DNA of 62,225 nt from Terriglobales bacterium (GTDB taxonomy: Bacteria; Acidobacteriota; Terriglobia; Terriglobales; Acidobacteriaceae): NCBI GenBank assembly GCA_035567895.1, contig DATMPC010000112.1:1-62225 (forward strand). The letters run 5' to 3'. Shown here one piece after another: positions 27,119 to 35,247 of this stretch. A program made the position numbers and the translations under genes. Within the stretch, counting starts at the first letter, position 1. Each line of letters begins with the position of its first letter. Under the pieces are notes generated by a model, which had not been told where the DNA came from, made no database searches, and saw nothing but the letters and a program-made list of their open reading frames with translations.

Positions 27119-28555
27119 ATGAAAGCCGGAGGGAGCTCCCCGCCTGTATCTGAACTGCTGGTCGCAGACTCTGACCCTCAATCAGCGGAGTTGAGCCGGG
27201 ACATAGCCGTTGCTGCCAGTCTCACGCTTCGTACCACTCAAGACTCTGAAACCACGCTCGACCTGTTGGAGTCAGGGTTGGTGGATGTCCTCCTACTCAG
27301 TGAGCAGCTTCCAGGAGGATCGGATCTTGAACTATTGAGGCACATTCACTATTGGTATCCCGAGACTCAAGTGATCATGCTTTCTGAGAGTCCGAGCTAT
27401 GCCTCGGCGGTCCAAGCAATCAAATTGGGGGCATTTGACTATCTGCCTAAGCCCTTGGATAGCCAGGTTCTTGAAGCTACAATCGAGCGCGCTATGGAGC
27501 ACCGCCGGACGGAGATGGGTCGTGCCGCTTTGCGGGAGCCAACAGATGCCGAGACAGCCTACGGCATCGTGGGTACAACAGCTGTGATGTGGAAGCTCTA
27601 CAAAGTCATCGGGAAAGTCTCAGCAAACATCCATCCTGTCCTCATTCTGGGCGAGAGTGGCACAGGCAAGGAGCTTGTCGCCCGAGCGATTCACTTTAGC
27701 GGCACACGGAGAGAGCGGCCATTCATTCCCGTAGATTGCGGCGCGCTGGTTCCCACCCTGATGGAAAGCGAGTTGTTTGGTCACGAACGAGGATCATTCA
27801 CCGGAGCGGAACGGTCGAAGGAGGGACTACTAAGAATTGCCGAAGGTGGGACAGTCTTTCTCGACGAGATTGGCGAACTTCCAGTAGAAGTTCAAGGAAA
27901 GCTTCTGCGAGCCGTGCAAGAGAAGGAGATCCGCCCTGTTGGAAGCACCAAGCGCATTCGTATCGATGTTCGCGTAATTGCGGCTACAAATCGGAACTTG
28001 GAGAAGGAGATCAGCGAGGGTCGTTTTCGCAAGGATCTCTACTTTCGCCTGAATGTCGTCACGATTAAGGCCCCGCCTCTGCGTGACCGGATAGACGATA
28101 TCGAACCCTTGGTCAATGCGTTCCTCGACAGGATTGCGAGAAATACTGGACAGCCCAGAAGGAAGATCTCTCGCGAAGCAGTGCGGATGCTAAAGACGTA
28201 TTCGTGGCCGGGAAACGTCCGCGAATTGGAAAACTTTATCGAGCGCGCCGTAGCGCTGGGCAGCCGAGACACGTTGGAACCAATCGACTTCCCCAGTCAG
28301 CTTAGCGCTCACATGAAGCTACCTCAATTCTCCACGAGCGAACCCGCGCGACGTTTGGGCCGCGTGCTTCCCATCGCCGAAGTCGAACGTCACGCAATCC
28401 TGAATGCGGTTGCTGAAGCTAAGGGAGACAAATTGCTGGCAGCTCGTATGCTGGGAATTGGTAAGACCACTCTCTACCGAAAGCTCCGCCAATACGAGAG
28501 TCAAGGATCACAATTCCTGCTGTCGTCGAGCTCCCCGACAACTACTGCATCCTAA
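27119..28555 (+). CDS. Sigma-54-dependent transcriptional activator with degenerate receiver domain
   Basis: 478 residues from the ATG at 27119. The N-terminal receiver-like domain (about 12-130) keeps the acidic pair in LLVADSD and the Lys in DYLPKPLD, but the phospho-acceptor position is Ser61 (VDVLLLSEQLPG). The AAA+ domain has Walker A GESGTGKE, the sigma-54 contact loop GSFTGA (usually GAFTGA), Walker B VFLDEIGELP and the arginine-finger region FRKDLYFRLN. The Fis-type helix-turn-helix (LLAARMLGIGKTTLYRKL) closes the protein. No histidine kinase is adjacent. It lies directly upstream of the glycan-type cluster and may control it. Confidence 0.93.
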   Translation: MKAGGSSPPVSELLVADSDPQSAELSRDIAVAASLTLRTTQDSETTLDLLESGLVDVLLLSEQLPGGSDLELLRHIHYWYPETQVIMLSESPSYASAVQAIKLGAFDYLPKPLDSQVLEATIERAMEHRRTEMGRAALREPTDAETAYGIVGTTAVMWKLYKVIGKVSANIHPVLILGESGTGKELVARAIHFSGTRRERPFIPVDCGALVPTLMESELFGHERGSFTGAERSKEGLLRIAEGGTVFLDEIGELPVEVQGKLLRAVQEKEIRPVGSTKRIRIDVRVIAATNRNLEKEISEGRFRKDLYFRLNVVTIKAPPLRDRIDDIEPLVNAFLDRIARNTGQPRRKISREAVRMLKTYSWPGNVRELENFIERAVALGSRDTLEPIDFPSQLSAHMKLPQFSTSEPARRLGRVLPIAEVERHAILNAVAEAKGDKLLAARMLGIGKTTLYRKLRQYESQGSQFLLSSSSPTTTAS

Positions 28556-28740
28556 AACGGATTCATCTCGCTGATAGCAAAGAATTTCTGGCGCGCTTTG
28601 ACGCAGTGACATAGGCATCCTAAGTGGTGCGCCTTTGTTCTAACTGCTCACCCGCTTGTTGCTGGTTCCCATTAAGCCAAAACCATCGTGGTTCGGAACG
28701 CACCCAAGGGTGCCGGCAGTCGAGAAAGAGGAGATCAGCG

Positions 28741-29580
28741 TTGCAAGGTGACGAAGGCAACCTGCTAATGGATGCGAACAGTGCAGTTCGGTCCCACAAT
28801 GGACGCCCAGCCGGAGATCACGAAGATCCTACGCAAGCTCAACTAACAGAACAAATATTCACGCTAGGAGATTGGTTTCACAACATTAATATCAACGGAG
28901 TTTGGACCGCTCCAAATCATTTCCTGGGTGACTTTCCCAACGTCAAGTGGAAGCAAATCTCGAAGGCCTTTCCGGAGGATCTCCGGGGAGCTTCTGTCCT
29001 GGACATTGGCTGCAACGGAGGCTTTTACTCGATTGCCCTGAAACAGCGCGGTGCGAGTAGGGTACTGGGCGTAGATGTCGACGACAGGTACTTGAGTCAG
29101 GCCCGCTTCGCCGCTGACACCCTTGGACTAAATATCGAGTTCCAGAAACGGTCCGTTTACGATGTCGATCAGATTCTCGGCCAATTCGACTACGTCCTCT
29201 TTCTGGGAGTCTTCTACCATCTGCGCTATCCGCTGTTCGCCCTCGACAAGATCGTTAAGAAGGTCGGAGGAAAGCTCTTCTTCCAAAGCATGATCCGTGG
29301 ATCTAAGGAAGAACGAACATGGAAAGAGGATTACGAATTCTGGGACATGAAACCATTTCAGGATCCTGATTTCCCACGCATGTATTTCGTCGAAAACCGG
29401 TACGCGAATGATTACACCAACTGGTGGATCCCCAATCGCGGGGCCGTTGAGGGGATGCTGCGCAGTTCAGGCCTGGAAATCGTTGCACATCCAGAGGATG
29501 AAACTTACGTGTGTGAGCCGCGCCGAGTGCAACGCGACGGCAAATACTTGCTTGACCTTGAACTGTCAGGGACGTTGTAA
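28741..29580 (+). CDS. CmoB-like SAM-dependent methyltransferase
   Basis: About 279 residues. A TTG at 28741 has a good GAGGAG seven bases upstream; an ATG at 28768 is the alternative. The core carries SAM motif I VLDIGCNGGFYSIAL, the acidic residue in VLGVDVDDRYL, and FDYVLFLGVFYHLRYP, the layout of the CmoB/DUF1698 group. The characteristic opening FHNININGVWTAPNHFLGD and the tail EDETYVCEPR belong to a subfamily that, as I recall, is named after Ramlibacter Rta_06860 and is found in a conserved uncharacterised cluster. It is the first gene of the glycan-type run. The substrate is probably a small molecule or sugar, not tRNA. Confidence 0.9.
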   Translation: MQGDEGNLLMDANSAVRSHNGRPAGDHEDPTQAQLTEQIFTLGDWFHNININGVWTAPNHFLGDFPNVKWKQISKAFPEDLRGASVLDIGCNGGFYSIALKQRGASRVLGVDVDDRYLSQARFAADTLGLNIEFQKRSVYDVDQILGQFDYVLFLGVFYHLRYPLFALDKIVKKVGGKLFFQSMIRGSKEERTWKEDYEFWDMKPFQDPDFPRMYFVENRYANDYTNWWIPNRGAVEGMLRSSGLEIVAHPEDETYVCEPRRVQRDGKYLLDLELSGTL

Positions 29581-29605
29581 ACCTAAACGACAGAGGAACT
29601 CACGA

Positions 29606-30556
29606 ATGGTTGAAGCAGTAATGCTGTGGAACGAACCGAACAATCTTTCCCATTGGGATTTCAAAATTGATCCTGAGTGGAAGATGTTCGCCCAAATGAC
29701 GATTGCTGCAGCCAACGCCATCCGCAAAGTCAATTCGGAGTTACCGATTGTACTCGGCGGGATTTCGCCTATTGATCCTAACTTCATTCAGCTCATGGGC
29801 TCACACGGTGTGCTCGACGCGGTGGATGTCGTTGCTATCCATGGTTTTCCGCTGGATTGGAATCACTGGAATGTGAATGATTGGCCGGCAAAGGTCGAAG
29901 AAATTAGAGCGGTGACCAGGCTGCCGGTCTGGATTTCGGAAGTCGGCGCCTCGTCCTTTGGTGCGGAAGAGGTACAGTCCTTTGGCCTGCAAAGGATGTC
30001 GGAGATGCTGCTGGGGAACGTGGAAAGAATTCACTGGTACAGCCTGTTTGACCTGCCGGCTTCTTGGACTGCTACGACTCGCCACAAGGAAGCGGAAGGC
30101 AGCGCCTACTACCGTCATTACTACATGGGACTGCTGCGTGAGGATGGAACTCCGAAGATGGCCGCTGCCGAATTTCCCAAGGGGCTGGGAATTTGTCAGT
30201 GGTTCCACTACGAGGATCATCGCCTCGATCCGGCGGTTGAATGGTTTCGCAGGCTCAAAGTTCGCTACGTACGCACCGGCATGAGCTGGGCAGATAGTTT
30301 TCGTGAGAACGCCGAGGCCTGGTTCGATCGTCAGATGAGCGCTCTGGAACCCTTCGACACGACACTCACACTGTGCTTCACTCCTGAGCATCTTGGAATT
30401 GCTTCCCACTACACGAGTCCACCGAAAGATCCGAATACCTTTGCGGAGTTCGCGGAATGGGCAGTGAAGAGATATGCGGCGCCCAGAGCCAGGAATCTAC
30501 TAGAGGTTCCAGACGCGGCCCAGCAACAAGTTCTTGAACCTTCGGTAGTCCGGTGA
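29606..30556 (+). CDS. GH-A clan glycoside hydrolase (beta-xylosidase-like) with permuted barrel order
   Basis: 316 residues with no signal peptide. The protein starts almost at the acid/base motif VMLWNEPNN (Glu10), and the nucleophile strand VWISEVGAS (Glu112) follows; both are clan GH-A marks as in GH39/GH5. After about residue 193 the chain continues with elements that normally come first: ICQWFHYEDHRLDPAVEW, VRYVRTGMSW, LTLCFTPEHLG, SPPKDPNTF and AEFAEWAVKRYA. In ordinary GH39-type enzymes this block directly precedes the WNEPN strand. The order therefore looks circularly permuted. It begins 25 bases after the methyltransferase gene. Substrate unknown; a beta-glycoside made by the cluster is plausible. 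Confidence 0.82.
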   Translation: MVEAVMLWNEPNNLSHWDFKIDPEWKMFAQMTIAAANAIRKVNSELPIVLGGISPIDPNFIQLMGSHGVLDAVDVVAIHGFPLDWNHWNVNDWPAKVEEIRAVTRLPVWISEVGASSFGAEEVQSFGLQRMSEMLLGNVERIHWYSLFDLPASWTATTRHKEAEGSAYYRHYYMGLLREDGTPKMAAAEFPKGLGICQWFHYEDHRLDPAVEWFRRLKVRYVRTGMSWADSFRENAEAWFDRQMSALEPFDTTLTLCFTPEHLGIASHYTSPPKDPNTFAEFAEWAVKRYAAPRARNLLEVPDAAQQQVLEPSVVR

Positions 30557-30596
30557 CACGCAGCAAGAAAAAGAACTGGAAAGTGGATTGAGGCAG

Positions 30597-31718
30597 ATGA
30601 CTAGAAAGAAAGTCTTGATTACCGGCGGCGCTGGGTTTGTAGGTTCGCACTTGGCGGATGCCCTGATCAGCGTGGGCAGCGACGTTCGAGTCTTCGACAA
30701 CCTGTCCCCGCAGATACACGGAAACGGAGCTCCGTCCTATCTCGCCGCCGATGTCGAATTCATGTTGGGAGACATGCGTGATCCCGCCGCCGTCAGCAAG
30801 GCGATCGAGGGAGTCGACGTGATCTTTCACCTAGCCGCCGCCGTAGGTGTGGGGCAATCGATGTACCAGATTTATGACTACATGGGCGTAAACACTCAGG
30901 GAACTGCCGTGCTCCTGCAAGCTTTGCTCGACCGCAGAGCACAAGTGGAGAAGCTCGTGGTGGCGTCCTCAATGTCGATTTATGGAGAGGGACAGTACTT
31001 ATGCGCTAATTGCGGCGATTGCGCCCCAGGGCCCCGACCTTCCGAGCAGTTGGCGGGGAAACGGTGGGAGGTCTTGTGTCCGGATTGTGGCGCAGAGCTT
31101 ACCCCGGTTCCCACTGCGGAGAGCAAGCCGTTACAATGCACCTCCGTTTACGCCCTCTCAAAAAAAGATCAGGAAGAAATCTGCTTACTCTATGGGCGGA
31201 CCTATGGTTTGCCTGTAGTTGCCCTCCGGTATTTCAATATCTACGGAACAAGACAGGCGCTCTCGAACCCTTACACCGGAGTTGCTGCGATCTTTGCATC
31301 ACGCCTGCTGCATCTGAAGGCCCCTCTTGTTTTCGAAGACGGATGCCAGATGCGCGACTTCGTCAGCGTGCACGATGTGGTCAGTGCAAACCTGCTGGCC
31401 ATGGAGTCAAAGAGAGCCGACGGTCGCGCAATCAATATTGGCTCAGGCATGCCGATTTCAATTCGGGAAGTCGCTTCAGCACTTTCCCGCGCCCTGGGCT
31501 TGCAGGTTTTCTGTGAAATCACCGGTAAGTATCGAGCTGGTGACATTCGCCATTGCTTCGGGGACATTTCCAAGGCTCGGGAACTAGTTGGATATGAACC
31601 ACGAGTGCGGTTTGAGGATGGCGTCGCAGAGTTGGTCGAGTGGTTGCGAGAGCAGAGCCCTGAGGACAAGGCAGAACGCATGGTTGCCGAGTTACAGACG
31701 TTTGGGCTTACGGCATAG
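30597..31718 (+). CDS. NAD-dependent sugar epimerase/dehydratase with inserted zinc ribbon
   Basis: 373 residues of the extended SDR type. It has the NAD-binding GGAGFVGSHLADAL, HLAAAVGVG, the active-site Ser in VASSMSIYGEG, the YALSKKD (YxxxK) pair, and LRYFNIYGTRQ. Between the SSMSIYGEG strand and the YxxxK helix is an insertion with Cys136-X2-Cys139-X2-Cys142 and Cys161-X2-Cys164, a zinc-ribbon pattern close to the substrate pocket. ATG at 30597 was preferred over a TTG nine bases upstream. Forms an adjacent pair with a second epimerase. Confidence 0.92.
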   Translation: MTRKKVLITGGAGFVGSHLADALISVGSDVRVFDNLSPQIHGNGAPSYLAADVEFMLGDMRDPAAVSKAIEGVDVIFHLAAAVGVGQSMYQIYDYMGVNTQGTAVLLQALLDRRAQVEKLVVASSMSIYGEGQYLCANCGDCAPGPRPSEQLAGKRWEVLCPDCGAELTPVPTAESKPLQCTSVYALSKKDQEEICLLYGRTYGLPVVALRYFNIYGTRQALSNPYTGVAAIFASRLLHLKAPLVFEDGCQMRDFVSVHDVVSANLLAMESKRADGRAINIGSGMPISIREVASALSRALGLQVFCEITGKYRAGDIRHCFGDISKARELVGYEPRVRFEDGVAELVEWLREQSPEDKAERMVAELQTFGLTA

Positions 31719-31754
31719 AGGAATTTTTAAATCTAGGACACGAGACGGATAGTC

Positions 31755-32864
31755 ATGGACAGTAAACGTTCAGAGAAGCGATCGGCGTTAATTTTTGGGG
31801 GTGCTGGCTTCATAGGTGCGAACCTTGCGCGCCATCTGCTGATTGAGACTGATGCAAGTGTGCATGTCTTCGACAATCTTTCCCGTCGCAGTGTGCAGCA
31901 TAACTTGGCGCTGCTGAAAAGAGCAGCAGGATCATCGGGAAGACTGCGGGTCACGATTGGTGACGTGCGGAATGCATCGGCGGTTGAGCGGGCCTGCATA
32001 GACGCGACCGAAATCTATCAATTCGCGGCTCAAGTTGCGGTTACAGGCTCAACTACTGATCCGAGATATGACTTCGAGACAAATGCGATGGGGACTTTCA
32101 ACGTCCTCGAAGGTGCCCGCAGTTCCGGCAATCAACCCTTCGTGCTATTTACCTCGACGAATAAGGTCTACGGAGAGATGATCAATGAGCCGCTCCAGCT
32201 TCGTGGCCGACGTTACGCATACGTGAATCGGGAGTGCGTTTCTGAAGAACAGCCACTCGACTTCCACTCTCCCTATGGCTGCTCCAAGGGCGCAGCGGAT
32301 CAATACGTTCGAGAGTATTCCCGAATGTATGGACTACCAACGGTAGTGTTCCGCATGTCCTGTATTGCTGGCGAAATGCAATACGGCAATGAAGATCAGG
32401 GCTGGTTAGCTCACTTCCTTTACAGCACATTGCGGCGCGATCCGCTCGTAATCTACGGAGACGGCTGTCAAGTTCGCGATGTGCTTCATGTAGGTGATCT
32501 CGTGCGCGCCTTTGCTGCGGTCAGAGCATCGCTCCCCAGATCGTCGGGTCAGATTTACAACGTGGGCGGCGGCTCGGAGAACGCGATTTCTCTTTTGGAA
32601 CTGATGGACGAGATCGAAGGTCTGACAGGCGAGCGCATCCGGTACACAACCAGTTCGCGTCGACCCGGAGACCAGCTCATATACGTAAGCGACTACTCCA
32701 AGTTCGCAAGTCACACCGGGTGGAAACCGCGCTCGTCGGTTCGCGAGACATTAGCAGCTATTTACTCATTCTGGCAAGATCACCGCGAGCTATTTGGCGG
32801 AGTTCCCGCTCACCACAAGATCGAGCAGCCATTACCGGCTGCCCTGCTTGAGAGCGCGGCATAA
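31755..32864 (+). CDS. NAD-dependent epimerase/dehydratase (CDP-tyvelose epimerase-like)
   Basis: 369 residues. It contains GGAGFIGANLARHL, the HLAA-equivalent QFAAQVAV, FTSTNKVYGE, SPYGCSKGAAD (YxxxK) and FRMSCIAGEMQYG. The TSTNKVYG and SCIAG blocks resemble RfbE-type tyvelose/paratose 2-epimerases more than GalE. The stop overlaps the start of the radical SAM gene (TAATG). Likely makes a modified nucleotide sugar for the glycosyltransferases downstream. Confidence 0.92.
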   Translation: MDSKRSEKRSALIFGGAGFIGANLARHLLIETDASVHVFDNLSRRSVQHNLALLKRAAGSSGRLRVTIGDVRNASAVERACIDATEIYQFAAQVAVTGSTTDPRYDFETNAMGTFNVLEGARSSGNQPFVLFTSTNKVYGEMINEPLQLRGRRYAYVNRECVSEEQPLDFHSPYGCSKGAADQYVREYSRMYGLPTVVFRMSCIAGEMQYGNEDQGWLAHFLYSTLRRDPLVIYGDGCQVRDVLHVGDLVRAFAAVRASLPRSSGQIYNVGGGSENAISLLELMDEIEGLTGERIRYTTSSRRPGDQLIYVSDYSKFASHTGWKPRSSVRETLAAIYSFWQDHRELFGGVPAHHKIEQPLPAALLESAA

Positions 32865-34153
32865 TGAGGTACGCGTTTGTTAACCCAAATTGGGACTTCG
32901 GCGGTTCCACATATTTCGGCTGCCAGGAGCCACACTACCCGTTAGAGCTGTTGTTCGCCTTTGATCAAGTAGTCGCGGCAGGGGGCGAAGCCTTATTACT
33001 CGACGCTCAGGTCGAGAATTTCAGCACAACTGACGTTGCGCCCCGTGTTCGCGACTTCCGGCCTGACTTCCTGGTAATTCCGACGGCGCCATCGTACTTG
33101 TTCTGGCGCTGCCCGCCCCCGGAACTTCGTGTCCCGCAGGAGTGGTTCGCAGCCCTGCAACGGTCTGGCGTAACAGTGGCGATCGGTCCTCACCCTTCCG
33201 CAACACCAAGCGCCACCATGCGCAAGACGAAATGCGAAGTGGCCTTGCGCGGAGAACCAGATCAGACTTTGCCGCAGCTTGCTGTTAAACCTTGGCACGA
33301 GATCTCAGGGTGTTGCTGGCGTGATAGCAAGGGCGAACATATTAGTTCCGACCTGGGGGTAACAGACATGAAGGCTCTTGGTGCGCTGGACTTCCACAAT
33401 TACCCAGTGGAACTCCATGCCCATCGCCATCATGTTTTCAGCGGCCATGGACGTGGAGCCGAGCTGGAATTCGCGCGCGGATGTCCGTGGTCCTGTACCT
33501 TCTGCAATAAGACGCTATTCCGCGACAAGTTCCGTGAGCGCTCGGTTGAGGTCGTTCTGGCGGAGATCGATTGCTTGATCTCCCGTGGCGTGGATTACAT
33601 CTATTTCATCGACGAAATATTTGGGGTAGGGAAGGACGTTTTGCGTTTACTCGAAGGTATCGCAGAACGACATGTGAAGATTGGCTTCCAATCCCGAATC
33701 GATCTCTGGACCGAGGAGACGCTGGACCTTCTCGGCCGCGCGCATTGCATCTCCATGGAGTGCGGGATTGAATCGATTACTGAACAGGGCAGGGAAGGGC
33801 TGAAAAAGAATTGCCGAATCGATACGCGCCGGATTGGCGAGCTATTAATCTATGCGCGCCAACGAATCCCATGGGTACAGGCAAATCTAATTTTGACGCA
33901 GCACGATAACAAGGCTCAAATTCGTCAGTGGCAGGATCAGCTGAAATCGCATGATGTATGGGTTAGCGAACCTGTCCCGATGTTCCCGTTTCCTGGCAGT
34001 CCACTGTTTGTGCAAACGTTTGGTGAGTCGCCCGACGATAATGCATGGGAGCGAGCGCACCACTTCTACATGTCGCAATTTCAGGACAAGGGCTTCAGCG
34101 ATATTCAGGAGCAGCAGCCGGCCGCTATCGAGGATCTCGAATGCATGTATTGA
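32864..34153 (+). CDS. B12-binding domain radical SAM protein
   Basis: 429 residues. An N-terminal cobalamin-binding-like Rossmann part (about 1-150; FLVIPTAPSYLFWR, GVTVAIGPHPSATP) precedes the radical SAM core with Cys207, Cys211 and Cys214 in GCPWSCTFCNK. YIYFIDEIFG, GFQSRIDLW and SMECGIESI follow the core strands. The classic DxHxxG cobalamin motif is not visible, so base-off B12 binding is uncertain. It opens with the unusual MRYAFVNPNWDFGGSTYFG. It overlaps genes on both sides (1 and 13 bases). Class B enzymes typically methylate unactivated carbon or rearrange sugars. Confidence 0.88.
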   Translation: MRYAFVNPNWDFGGSTYFGCQEPHYPLELLFAFDQVVAAGGEALLLDAQVENFSTTDVAPRVRDFRPDFLVIPTAPSYLFWRCPPPELRVPQEWFAALQRSGVTVAIGPHPSATPSATMRKTKCEVALRGEPDQTLPQLAVKPWHEISGCCWRDSKGEHISSDLGVTDMKALGALDFHNYPVELHAHRHHVFSGHGRGAELEFARGCPWSCTFCNKTLFRDKFRERSVEVVLAEIDCLISRGVDYIYFIDEIFGVGKDVLRLLEGIAERHVKIGFQSRIDLWTEETLDLLGRAHCISMECGIESITEQGREGLKKNCRIDTRRIGELLIYARQRIPWVQANLILTQHDNKAQIRQWQDQLKSHDVWVSEPVPMFPFPGSPLFVQTFGESPDDNAWERAHHFYMSQFQDKGFSDIQEQQPAAIEDLECMY

Positions 34154-35247
34154 TGACTGCAGATACGATCGGAGGGGTCTGGACCTATACCCGCGAACTG
34201 GTCACGCAGCTTTCTCGCCTTGGCCTCAGGATCACGTTGGTGAGCTTTGGGGAGATCCCATCGGCAGAGCAATCAGAGTGGCTGGAGGACCTTCCGGCGG
34301 TGTCGTACTACCCGACTGCATTCCGTCTGGAATGGATGCAGGACGCGCAATCCGATCTAGAGCAGTCGGCCGAATTCCTCAGATCTCTTGTCGCTGAAAC
34401 TAAGCCCGATTTACTGCACTTCAACCAGTTCTATTATGGGACACTCGATTGCGAGCAACCGCGAGTTGTTGTAGCGCACAGCGATGTCGTCAGCTGGTGG
34501 GTTGCCGTGCACGGCGTCGAGCCGCCGGCAAACGATTGGATTCGGCATTACCGCGAGAATGTGATTCGCGGCCTAAACCGAGCCGACCTCGTTGTTGCTC
34601 CTACGCGATGGATGCTGGACCAGGTCTGTCTCCATTACAGTGAACCCCTGAAGGCTGCGGTCGTGTACAACGGCCGTGACCCGCGACTGTTTGACTCCGA
34701 TATCACAAAGCAGAATTACATCCTTTCAATCGGACGCCTTTGGGACGCGGGCAAGCAAGCTACGTTGTTGTTGCGAGATGATCTGCCGTGGCAGACGATC
34801 TTGGTGGGCTCCGAGCAAAGTCCTGAAGGAGCCATAGCCTCGGCACAATCCATGGGACGCCTAGCCAAACTTCGCGCAATCGGGCAGCAATCTGAGAAGC
34901 AACTTCGGCAATTACTTGCAGGCGCTTCGATGTATCTGGCCACCTCTCGGTACGAGCCGTTTGGACTCGCGCCTCTGGAAGCCGCGTTCTCCGGCTGTCC
35001 GATTGTCGCAAACGACCTTGCTAGCTTCCGGGAAATATGGGGGGAGGACGCCATCTATTTTGAGCGCAACAATCCTCAGAGCCTGGTATTCACAATTCAG
35101 GAACTTGCATCTAACCCCTTGCGGCGTTCGGAATATGGACAACGTGTCCTCCACCGAGCGCGCACGAAGTTCAGGTCCGAAAAGATGGCAGAGAATTATC
35201 TAACCCATTACCGTCGCCTAATTCATTCGGAGGTTGCAGCCGCTTGA
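34141..35247 (+). CDS. Glycosyltransferase family 4
   Basis: 368 residues from the ATG that overlaps the radical SAM stop by 13 bases. GT-B fold: N-terminal LMTADTIGGVWTYTREL, linker PTRWMLDQV, then the donor half with ILSIGRLWDAGKQ and the E-x7-E-type motif YEPFGLAPLEAAFSGCPIV. Retaining transferase. Its stop overlaps the next start (TTGA). Part of a chain of four tightly linked transferases. Confidence 0.9.
   Translation: MHVLMTADTIGGVWTYTRELVTQLSRLGLRITLVSFGEIPSAEQSEWLEDLPAVSYYPTAFRLEWMQDAQSDLEQSAEFLRSLVAETKPDLLHFNQFYYGTLDCEQPRVVVAHSDVVSWWVAVHGVEPPANDWIRHYRENVIRGLNRADLVVAPTRWMLDQVCLHYSEPLKAAVVYNGRDPRLFDSDITKQNYILSIGRLWDAGKQATLLLRDDLPWQTILVGSEQSPEGAIASAQSMGRLAKLRAIGQQSEKQLRQLLAGASMYLATSRYEPFGLAPLEAAFSGCPIVANDLASFREIWGEDAIYFERNNPQSLVFTIQELASNPLRRSEYGQRVLHRARTKFRSEKMAENYLTHYRRLIHSEVAAA

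Noticed and set aside
28656-28680. Possible sigma-54 promoter (TGG-N10-GC) before the methyltransferase gene
   Set aside because: Only the GG and GC dinucleotides fit; the rest of the -24/-12 consensus is missing, so it is noted only as a test for the activator.
29801-30409. 202-codon minus-strand frame opposite the permuted glycosidase
   Set aside because: The plus strand carries the catalytic motifs and overlaps operon neighbours; the minus frame shows no domain.
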